This document shows, one piece after another, positions 1-6,087 of a DNA stretch of 6,087 nucleotides. Numbering within the stretch: the first letter of the stretch is position 1; each line of letters begins with the position of its first letter. The stretch comes from an uncultured Achromobacter sp. (GTDB lineage: Bacteria; Pseudomonadota; Gammaproteobacteria; Burkholderiales; Burkholderiaceae_B). Below the pieces are notes generated by a model, which was not told the DNA's origin, searched no databases, and was given only the letters and a program-made list of their open reading frames with translations. The stretch lies in the NCBI GenBank assembly GCA_913775005.1, contig CAJYKY010000276.1:1-6087 (forward strand). The letters are read 5' to 3'. The position numbers and the translations under genes were made by a program.

Positions 1-123
1 TGGCTGCTGGCCGTGCGCCGCGAAGGCATGCACGTCAGCGCGTTCAGCTTCCTGCGGCTGGGCCTGGTGGTGATGCCGCCTGCGCTGCTGCTGGCGTTGG
101 CGGCGTTGCATTTGCTGAGCTGA
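1..123 (+). CDS. C-terminal end of an ArsB-like arsenite/anion permease (partial)
   Basis: Frame 1 is open from the first base to a TGA at 121-123, giving the last 40 residues of a protein that begins outside the window. The visible part has a short basic loop (VRREG), an amphipathic linker (HVSAFSFLRLG) and a final hydrophobic helix with the motif VVMPPALLLALAAL, ending in HLLS. A basic cytoplasmic loop, then 'VS..FL+LG', then a 'PPALLLAL' helix is how ArsB-type arsenite efflux permeases and related anion transporters of the ion transporter superfamily usually end. That match is from memory of the family, not an alignment. If correct, the protein exports arsenite or a similar anion across the inner membrane. 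It converges on the kinase gene at 194-3715 and is unlikely to share its transcript. Another polytopic transporter cannot be excluded from so short a piece. Confidence 0.6.
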   Translation, partial: WLLAVRREGMHVSAFSFLRLGLVVMPPALLLALAALHLLS

Positions 124-150
124 GCCGGGGGGCTGGCCACGACGCTTTGC

Positions 151-184
151 CTTGCGGCGGCATTGCTTACGTTCTGGCCGCAAG
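151..184. terminator. possible bidirectional hairpin between convergent genes
   Basis: CTTGCGGC at 151-158 is perfectly complementary to GCCGCAAG at 177-184, giving an 8-bp GC-rich stem with an 18-base loop. It lies in the 70-base gap between the stop codons of the permease fragment and the kinase. A competing 7-bp stem pairs GGGGGCT (128-134) with AGCCCCC (183-189). Neither stem is followed by a T-run on either strand, so this is not a textbook intrinsic terminator. The position between converging genes is the main argument for it. Confidence 0.3.
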
Positions 185-193
185 CCCCCAGCT

Positions 194-3100
194 TCACCCT
201 TGCTGATCGTTCAGACTCGCGCGCAGCGTCCGGGCCAGCTCGGCGATGCCTGCCGCCTCCCCTTGCGTTGCGGCGCAGGCGTCCAGCCGCGCGATGATCT
301 GGTCGGCCACGTGCAGCAGGTGCTGAGGCTCATGCAGCACCGCCGCCAGCAGCGCGTCGCACAGCGCGTAGATGTCGTCGGCACACGCGTCCACACCGCG
401 CTCGGAGATCGCGCTGGACAGCGCCGTGCCGCGCGCGGCCAGATCATTCAAGCCGAACACCGCACACGCGCCGCCCAACGAATGCAGCTCGGCCCGCAAG
501 CGCGCCGCATCGTTGTCGCGCAACCCCTCCATCATCGACTCGACGGCATCGCGGCAAGATTGCTCGAACGCCAGCCGGGTGTCATCCGCCACGGCGCGGC
601 CGCCCAACAGGCCGGTGTCGGCAGTTGCCCCGCCGGGCAAGAGCGGCAGGCCCGCCACCTCGGACAACGCCGCGCCCAGATCCGCCAGCGACAAGGGCTT
701 GCCCAGCACCTTCGCCATGCCCACGCGCTCGCCCGCGACGCGCTGCTGCGGCGTGACATTCGCGGTGGCGGCTACCACGGGCATGGCCGGCCAGCGCTGC
801 CGTGTTTGCCGGGCCAGCGCAAAGCCGTCCTGCCCGGGCATCGACAGATCGGTCAAGAGCACATCGAACGTCTCTTGTTCCAGCCGCGCCAAGGCCTGGG
901 CCGCATCCACCACCGTCGTGGCCTCGCAGCCCAACAGCGCCAGCTGTTCTTCAAACAGCTTGCGGTTGACGACGTTGTCTTCCGCCACCAGCACGCGCAG
1001 CCGCTTGCCCAGCGCCATACCGCCAGGCTGCGAGGCGGACAGGGCTTCACCCTGCAAGGCATAGCGCAAGCCCTTGGCCAGACCGCGCACGCCATACACC
1101 GACGTGCTCACGACCCGCCCCGACGCGACCGGTTCGGCGGGCCCTTCTTCGCTGCAATCGACCACCCAGGAAGCGTCCTCGACCAAGGCGTTCTCGTCAT
1201 TAGGATGCCAGGTCTGCCGGTCGCCCCAGATCACCAGCGCGGCCACATCTTCGACGTCGGCCTGGTTCACCGTGGCGGGGTGCGCGTGCGGCGTGACGTC
1301 CAGCCCCCAGCCTCGCAGCAGCCCGCCCACGCGCACACGCTCGGCCTGCGATGCAGCCACCAGCAGCACCGGTTCTCCGTCAAAGCGCGGCGTTCCATCC
1401 CCCGCACCCGCTATCGGCGCCGCGCCGCCCAGCGGCATGCACAACGTGAAGCGGCTGCCCACGCCGGGCTGGCTCTGCGCGCCCAGCGTGCCGCCCATCG
1501 CGGTCGCCAGCCGCTGGCACAAGGCCAGACCCAGGCCCGTGCCGCCAAAGCGGCGGTTGATCGTGGCGTCGGCTTGCGTGAAATCCTGGAACAGAACGGC
1601 CAGTTGCTCGGGCTGCATGCCGATGCCCGTGTCCTCGACCTCGATACGCAGCTGCGCGACCGCCTCGTCGCGCGACACGCGCAGCGTCACCTGACCCGAC
1701 TCCGTGAACTTGATGGCGTTGGACAGCAGGTTGTTGATGATCTGGCCTAGCCGCGCCGGGTCGCCCCGCATGGGCCAGCTCAGCGCATCGCCCAGGTCGC
1801 CCACCAGTACCAGCCCCTTTGCCCGCGCCACGGGCGCAAACACCATCAGCGTCTGCGCGGTCAATGCCAGCACATCGAAGTCCAGCGCTTCCAGCTGAAG
1901 CTCTCCGGCTTCGATCTTGGAAAAATCCAGCACGTCGCTGACCACGGCCAGCAAGCCATCGGACGCCGTGCGTATCGTATTGAGGCGGTCGCGCTGCACC
2001 GGGTCCAAAGGCGAATACGCCAGCAGCTCCAAGTTGCCCAGCACCGCGTTCAACGGCGTGCGGATCTCGTGGCTCATTGCGGCCAGGAACGCAGACTTGG
2101 CCGCGTTGGCCGAATCGGCCGCCTGCCGCGCATTGCGCAGTTCCAGTTCCAGCTGCTTGTTGGCGGTGACATCGGTAAACGCCGTCACCAGCACGTCTTC
2201 GCCCTGATAGCGGGCGCGCACCATGCTCACCGACAGATCCAGCCGCTGCCCGTCGCGCGTCGCGAAGGTGAGGTCATCCTTGAACACCGCCGTGTCGGGA
2301 GAGGCGCCGGCCGGCAGCGTGCGCTCTTGCGTCAGGTAATGCTGAGACAAGGCGCTGGACAGGCCCGGCCCGTCCACCACGACGCGGCTAGCGGTGTCGA
2401 TCATGGCGGGGCTGCACAGCAAAGGCTGGCCGGAATGTGCCGTGATCAGCCCGAGGCCCACAGGGGCCGTCTCAACCAGCGTGCGGCTTAGCTGTTCGCT
2501 GTCGAACACGCGTTGCGACTGCCGCACGGCAGGCACAAACACGCGCCACTTCACCACCAGCAGCAGCGCCCACGTCAACAGGATGATGAGGGCCGACGTC
2601 AGCAGCGCCAGCAGGATCTGCGGCCGCACACCTGACGCGATTTCGCTCCAGGGGTGGGCGTGGACCAGCGTCCAGCCAGTCGGCCGCAAGGGCCAGCCCG
2701 ACAGCACATAGCCGTCCAGCAGCATGTTGCGCGTGCGGTCGTCCAGCCCTTCGGCAAGCGCCTGCCGCGCCACGGCCAGCGGCTGCGCGTTCTGCGCATC
2801 CTGCGCGCCCGTTGCTCCCGACGCTCCCGATGCGCCCGGCGCCTCCGCCGTATCCTGGCACGTCGTGATCAATTCGCCGTCCGGCGTCAGCAACATGCAG
2901 CTTCCGGCAAAGCTCGTTTCCGGCAAGTGCGAAGCTAGCGCCTGCAATGGCATTTCATACACCAGCGTGCCAAACGGCTCGCCGTCCCAGGCCGTCAGTT
3001 CCGTCGCAATACGCACGGCGAGTTTGCCAGTCAGCGGACTTTGGTACGGAGGCAGCCAGCGAAACCGAGCCGCTCCGGTGGAGGCTTCGCGCCACCCGCC

Positions 3101-3715
3101 TTCTGGCGGCGCAATGGCCTGGCCATTGGCGGTGGTCAAGGCGGCAAACAAACCGGCGCGATCCGCCGCCACCTGGTCCTGCCAGTCAACACCGCCCCAC
3201 GGCAGAACGGACAGAATCATCGTTTGATGATCGGGGCTGTACAGGTAGACGGTCAGGTCGCCCGCGTTGCGGGCAGCGATTCTTGCCGTGGCGGCGGCCA
3301 TCATTCGCGCCAGCCGTATGTAACGCCAGGACTCGTCCTGCGGCGCGGCGTCCGTGCCGCGCACCACCAGCAACGGCGGCCCGTCGGGATCTGGCTGCAC
3401 GCGCAGCACGCCATCGGCCCCGAAGGAGGCTTCGCGGCCCTGCCCGTCGGCATCGGCGCTGGCCCAGGCCACTTCCATGTTCTGCACGTTATTGTTCAGC
3501 GTTGCCACGGCCCGCGTCGTGAAGTCCATGGACCGCCGCATGTCGATCGACACTTCCTCTTTCATGCGCGCCAGGTAGGCGTTGACGGACGCGGCCACCT
3601 CCATCAACCCGGCAATCAGTACCACCAACGTAATGACTGCGCCGCCTCCCATCACCACTAATTGCTGATAGCGGCGCAAACGGGGCAATACAGTGCTTTG
3701 CTCGGATGTCGTCAT
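194..3715 (-). CDS. hybrid sensor histidine kinase, RcsC/BvgS-like (PAS-HisKA-HATPase-pseudoREC-REC-Hpt), complete
   Basis: This 1173-residue inner-membrane kinase probably senses a periplasmic signal and passes phosphate His-Asp-His to an outside response regulator. Order: basic N-terminus (RLRR); TM1 about 21-43; periplasmic domain 44-365, possibly PDC/Cache-like; TM2 about 367-388; PAS-like 405-520; HisKA with H549 in SHEIRTP; HATPase with N666 in the N box, DTGIGM 695-700 and GGTGLGL 724-730; receiver-like module 775-895 without an acidic pocket; true receiver with E912, D913, phospho-acceptor D956, T984 and K1006; Hpt with H1078 in LHSLGG. The periplasmic part holds a Gly-Ala-X repeat (294-311) and only two cysteines, C273 and C286. 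The ATG at 3715 is the only usual start in frame after the upstream TAA, though no Shine-Dalgarno precedes it. It lies 54 bases behind a paralogous kinase, probably in one operon. The signal and final partner are not visible. Confidence 0.95.
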   Translation of the reverse strand: MTTSEQSTVLPRLRRYQQLVVMGGGAVITLVVLIAGLMEVAASVNAYLARMKEEVSIDMRRSMDFTTRAVATLNNNVQNMEVAWASADADGQGREASFGADGVLRVQPDPDGPPLLVVRGTDAAPQDESWRYIRLARMMAAATARIAARNAGDLTVYLYSPDHQTMILSVLPWGGVDWQDQVAADRAGLFAALTTANGQAIAPPEGGWREASTGAARFRWLPPYQSPLTGKLAVRIATELTAWDGEPFGTLVYEMPLQALASHLPETSFAGSCMLLTPDGELITTCQDTAEAPGASGASGATGAQDAQNAQPLAVARQALAEGLDDRTRNMLLDGYVLSGWPLRPTGWTLVHAHPWSEIASGVRPQILLALLTSALIILLTWALLLVVKWRVFVPAVRQSQRVFDSEQLSRTLVETAPVGLGLITAHSGQPLLCSPAMIDTASRVVVDGPGLSSALSQHYLTQERTLPAGASPDTAVFKDDLTFATRDGQRLDLSVSMVRARYQGEDVLVTAFTDVTANKQLELELRNARQAADSANAAKSAFLAAMSHEIRTPLNAVLGNLELLAYSPLDPVQRDRLNTIRTASDGLLAVVSDVLDFSKIEAGELQLEALDFDVLALTAQTLMVFAPVARAKGLVLVGDLGDALSWPMRGDPARLGQIINNLLSNAIKFTESGQVTLRVSRDEAVAQLRIEVEDTGIGMQPEQLAVLFQDFTQADATINRRFGGTGLGLALCQRLATAMGGTLGAQSQPGVGSRFTLCMPLGGAAPIAGAGDGTPRFDGEPVLLVAASQAERVRVGGLLRGWGLDVTPHAHPATVNQADVEDVAALVIWGDRQTWHPNDENALVEDASWVVDCSEEGPAEPVASGRVVSTSVYGVRGLAKGLRYALQGEALSASQPGGMALGKRLRVLVAEDNVVNRKLFEEQLALLGCEATTVVDAAQALARLEQETFDVLLTDLSMPGQDGFALARQTRQRWPAMPVVAATANVTPQQRVAGERVGMAKVLGKPLSLADLGAALSEVAGLPLLPGGATADTGLLGGRAVADDTRLAFEQSCRDAVESMMEGLRDNDAARLRAELHSLGGACAVFGLNDLAARGTALSSAISERGVDACADDIYALCDALLAAVLHEPQHLLHVADQIIARLDACAATQGEAAGIAELARTLRASLNDQQG
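1716..1747. repeat. 32-bp perfect direct repeat, copy 1 (kinase N-box region)
   Basis: The 32 bases at 1716-1747 are identical to 5205-5236. On the minus strand both encode the ATP-binding N-box stretch (GQIINNLLSNA) of the two kinases. This is the longest perfect match I noticed by eye between the paralogous genes; surrounding DNA differs mostly at third codon positions. It reflects gene duplication with strong selection or past gene conversion rather than a separate element. Confidence 0.85.
2783..2836. repeat. six tandem 9-bp units coding a Gly-Ala-X collagen-like stretch
   Basis: Read on the minus strand, 54 bases form six imperfect 9-bp units that encode GAS-GAS-GAT-GAQ-DAQ-NAQ, residues 294-311 of the complete kinase. 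The first four units begin Gly-Ala and all six have Ala in the middle. The stretch lies in the periplasmic domain shortly after C286 and before the segment leading to TM2. Such short in-frame repeats usually act as flexible linkers and can change copy number by slippage without breaking the reading frame. The matching part of the paralogue is outside the window, so it is not known whether both copies have it. Confidence 0.8.
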
Positions 3716-3769
3716 GAGAGGGTGAAAGCCAGTGAATGACGCTGGCGCGGCAAGGCGCGAACACGCCGA
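3716..3769 (-). other. 54-base spacer between the tandem kinase genes
   Basis: This spacer separates the TAA of the upstream kinase (3770-3772) from the ATG of the downstream one (3713-3715). The 20 bases before the ATG are pyrimidine-rich and contain no AGGAG-like Shine-Dalgarno. I see no convincing promoter or terminator. The stop and start are in the same reading frame, with 18 sense codons and no other stop between them. The short gap and shared strand favour co-transcription. Confidence 0.6.
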
Positions 3770-6087
3770 TTATGACGGCACACCCCGCTTGTGGGAACGG
3801 GTCCCTGCCAAAACTGACACTTCTGCCGAGGCCGCGCGGGCAAGCCCATCCTGCAAGGCTTGCAACCCCGCCGCCACGTCCGCCAAGGCCCGGCCCGCTT
3901 TCAGGCTGGACTCGGCCTGCGCTGCCAGCCGGCTCAAGCCCTGTTCTCCAAACACGTCGAGCATGCCTCGCAGTTTGTGCAGCTCGGCCAGCAATTGCGC
4001 GGTGTCCTCAGCCAGCCGGCCCCGGTCCAATTCCGCCAGGGCCGATTCACAGGCCTGACGGAAGGTGCGCTTGAGGTCTTCGCCCATGGCGCGTCCGCCC
4101 AGGTAGCCGCCCTTTTCGGCTTCCAGGCGCCACGCGCGCACGCCGCTGACGGACGACAAGGCATCGGCAAGTTCGCCCAGCAGCAGGGGCTTGCCCAGTA
4201 CCTGCGTCATGCCCGCCTGTTCGCACCGCGCCCGCTCCTGCGGGGTCATGTGCGCGCTGGCTGCCACCACAGGCATCGCGGGCCAGCGCGCGCGGGCGAT
4301 GGCGGCCAGCGCAAAGCCGTCCATCTCGGGCATGGCCAGATCCGTCAACAACACGTCGAAAGCCGCCCGCTCCAGGCATTCCAGCGCCTGAATGCCGTTC
4401 TCCACGGACGTCGGCTCGCAACCCAGCACGCGCAGCTGCTCTTCGAACAGGCGCCGGTTCACGGGGTTGTCTTCGGCAATCAATACGTTCAACCGCCGCG
4501 CCAGCACGGGCCGGCGCAGTTCCGGCGCGGCCAGCGGCACGCCCTGCAAGGCGTGCGCCAATCCGCTGGCCAGCCCCTTCAGGCCGATCATCGACGCGCT
4601 CAGCACACGGCCCATCACCACGGGTTCGGCCGGACCGTCTTCACCGCAATCGATGACCCAGGGTGCATCTTCGACCAGGCGGTTTTCGTCCTCGGCCAGC
4701 CAGCCATGGCGCTCGCCCCACAAGATCACGGCCGCGAACTCGTCGCACGCCTGCGGTGTCAGCGCCGCGGGATGGGCATAGGTCTGCACGCGCAGTCCCC
4801 ACGCCCGCAGGCAACGCCCCACATAAGCGCGCCATGCCGCCGTGGCCGCTAACACGGCAACGCGTTCGCCGTTGAACCTGGGGGCCGATGCCGCCGAGGC
4901 GCCTTCCGCCGTGACGCCCAACGGAATCCGCAAGGTGAAGCGGCTGCCATGGCCGGGTTGGCTATGCACCGCCAACGCGCCCCCCATGGCCTGCGCCAAA
5001 CGCGAACACAGCGCCAGCCCCAGCCCCGTGCCGCCAAAGCGACGGTTGATTGTGGGGTCGGCCTGGCTGAACGCCCGGAACAACCTCGACTGTTGTTCCG
5101 CCGACATACCGATGCCCGTATCGTCCACCTCAAGCACCAGCAGGGATTGCTCCGCGTCCACCGACAGGGTCAGCGACACCTTGCCCTCGTCGGTGAACTT
5201 GACCGCGTTGGACAGCAGGTTGTTGATGATCTGGCCCAGCCGCGTCGGATCGCCCTGCATCGGCAGCGTGACGGTTTCGCCCAACTGGCCAACCAGCGTC
5301 AAGCCCTTGCCCCGCGCCGTGGGCGCGAACATGCGCAGCGCCTGCGCGGCCACGTCCAGCGCGTCAAACGGAATCGACTCCAGCCGCAGCTCACCCGCTT
5401 CGATCTTCGAGAAATCCAGCACGTCGCTGACAATCGCCAGCAAGCCATCCGACGACGTCCGTATCGTGCGCAGCCGGTCCCGCTGCGCGGCATCCAGCGT
5501 GGAATGCGACAGCAGTTCCAGGTTGCCCAGGATGGCGTTCAACGGGGTGCGAATTTCATGGCTCATCGCCGCCAGGAACGCGGACTTCGCCGCGTTCGCG
5601 CGGTCCGACGCCTGGCGCGCCTTGCGCAACTGCTGTTCCACGCGGTTCTTCGCCGTCACGTCGGACAGCGCCGTGACCAGCACGTTCTTGCCCTGATACC
5701 GCGCACGCACCATGCTGACCGACAGCTCCAGCCCAATACGGTCCAGCGTGTCAAAGCGCAGGTCTTCATTGAACGTGCCCTGCCGCCAGCTCACATCGCC
5801 ACGCGCCACGTGCGCCTTATGCAATTCGATGCACGCCTTGGGCAGCGCGTCTTCACCCGGCGCGAGCCGCGCGGCAATCTGCGCCATGCCGGGGCTGCGC
5901 AGCAGCGCCTTGCCGGTATCCAGGGAAATTAGCCCCAGCCCGACCGGCGCCGTGTCGATCAGCGTGCGGCTGAGCTTTTCGCCTTCATACACGCGCCGCG
6001 ACCACTCCAGCAGCGGCCGGAACACGCGCAGCTTCAACGAAATCAGCAACAGCCACATCATGGCGAGCGTGGGCAGCGTCAGCATCA
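3770..6087 (-). CDS. hybrid sensor histidine kinase, paralogue of its neighbour (N-terminus cut off by window end)
   Basis: The frame is open to the right edge, so the Met at 6085 is internal to TM2 and not the true start; TM1 and the periplasmic sensor lie outside. Numbering from that Met: TM2 about 2-18; PAS-like 35-145; HisKA with H176 in SHEIRTP; HATPase with N293 in the N box, DTGIGM 322-327 and GGTGLGL 351-357; receiver-like module 402-516 without an acidic pocket; receiver with E538, D539, phospho-acceptor D582, S610 and K632; Hpt with H703 in LHKLRG. The residues for a complete His-Asp-His relay are present. Comparison with the neighbouring kinase shows the same domain order and near identity around H176, but a Hpt end 27 residues shorter after the active histidine. 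It is the upstream gene of the pair. The signal and the response regulator it feeds are not visible. Confidence 0.95.
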   Translation of the reverse strand, partial: MLTLPTLAMMWLLLISLKLRVFRPLLEWSRRVYEGEKLSRTLIDTAPVGLGLISLDTGKALLRSPGMAQIAARLAPGEDALPKACIELHKAHVARGDVSWRQGTFNEDLRFDTLDRIGLELSVSMVRARYQGKNVLVTALSDVTAKNRVEQQLRKARQASDRANAAKSAFLAAMSHEIRTPLNAILGNLELLSHSTLDAAQRDRLRTIRTSSDGLLAIVSDVLDFSKIEAGELRLESIPFDALDVAAQALRMFAPTARGKGLTLVGQLGETVTLPMQGDPTRLGQIINNLLSNAVKFTDEGKVSLTLSVDAEQSLLVLEVDDTGIGMSAEQQSRLFRAFSQADPTINRRFGGTGLGLALCSRLAQAMGGALAVHSQPGHGSRFTLRIPLGVTAEGASAASAPRFNGERVAVLAATAAWRAYVGRCLRAWGLRVQTYAHPAALTPQACDEFAAVILWGERHGWLAEDENRLVEDAPWVIDCGEDGPAEPVVMGRVLSASMIGLKGLASGLAHALQGVPLAAPELRRPVLARRLNVLIAEDNPVNRRLFEEQLRVLGCEPTSVENGIQALECLERAAFDVLLTDLAMPEMDGFALAAIARARWPAMPVVAASAHMTPQERARCEQAGMTQVLGKPLLLGELADALSSVSGVRAWRLEAEKGGYLGGRAMGEDLKRTFRQACESALAELDRGRLAEDTAQLLAELHKLRGMLDVFGEQGLSRLAAQAESSLKAGRALADVAAGLQALQDGLARAASAEVSVLAGTRSHKRGVPS
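5205..5236. repeat. 32-bp perfect direct repeat, copy 2 (kinase N-box region)
   Basis: This is identical to 1716-1747, in the same orientation, and encodes the N box of the truncated kinase. The copies are about 3.5 kb apart. Recombination between them would delete one kinase equivalent and leave an in-frame chimera, because both lie at the same codon position in homologous genes. Confidence 0.85.

Noticed and set aside
152..1750. 532-codon open frame on the plus strand, opposite the complete kinase
   Set aside because: The translation is rich in Arg, Gln, His and Ala with no recognisable domain, and it lies antisense to conserved HATPase, receiver and Hpt coding sequence. In GC-rich genes such open frames arise from codon bias.
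2783..2836. 9-bp repeats as a CRISPR-like or regulatory iteron array
   Set aside because: The units are contiguous, imperfect, in frame and inside a coding region, with no spacers. They are a coding repeat.
3489..3764. 91-codon minus-strand frame spanning the intergenic spacer and the start of the complete kinase
   Set aside because: It would begin with GTG in the spacer and overlap the kinase N-terminus in another frame. The product has no membrane helix or motif, while the kinase frame gives a sensible basic N-terminus plus TM1.
3860..4852. 330-codon open frame on the plus strand over the receiver and Hpt region
   Set aside because: Its translation (rich in HGQR-type residues) has no recognisable domain, it overlaps the whole conserved receiver on the other strand, and no ribosome binding site stands out.
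4949..5932. 327-codon open frame on the plus strand, opposite the truncated kinase
   Set aside because: It has the same Arg/Gln/His-rich composition and sits opposite the PAS-HisKA-HATPase region. Similar antisense frames occur at the matching place in the paralogue (for example 2069-2491), as expected for mirrored codon bias rather than a gene.
6083..6085. Met codon as the start of the right-hand kinase
   Set aside because: The frame continues to the window edge and this Met falls inside TM2 by comparison with the neighbouring kinase. The true start is outside the window.

Overview
The window looks like chromosomal DNA from a GC-rich proteobacterium. The alanine-rich proteins and heavy G/C use at third codon positions fit a betaproteobacterium of the Bordetella/Achromobacter (Alcaligenaceae) type. 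That placement is inference from composition and protein style; no marker gene is present.

Layout: bases 1-123 (+) are the last 40 codons and stop of a membrane protein whose end resembles ArsB-type arsenite/anion permeases. A 70-base gap containing a possible hairpin separates it from a convergent gene. Bases 194-3715 (-) are a complete 1173-residue membrane-bound hybrid histidine kinase. After a 54-base spacer, bases 3770-6087 (-) hold the last ~771 residues of a second hybrid kinase, whose N-terminus lies outside the window. Transcription of the pair runs right to left, so the truncated kinase is the upstream gene and the complete one is downstream.

Both kinases share one cytoplasmic order: second membrane helix, PAS-like domain, HisKA, HATPase, an acid-pocket-less receiver-like module in the position of the ABL domain of RcsC, a true receiver, and a C-terminal Hpt domain. 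They are clear tandem paralogues. The kinase cores are very similar, while the Hpt ends have diverged. All catalytic residues expected for an intramolecular His-Asp-His relay are visible in both. No DNA-binding response regulator is present here, so the final phosphate acceptor must be encoded elsewhere.

The main points of interest are the tandem duplication itself, the conserved receiver-like module, the diverged Hpt domains, a collagen-like 9-bp repeat in the periplasmic domain of the complete kinase, a lone pair of periplasmic cysteines, and the lack of a Shine-Dalgarno sequence before the downstream gene. I found no mobile element, CRISPR array or RNA gene. The long plus-strand open frames opposite the kinases look like compositional shadows.
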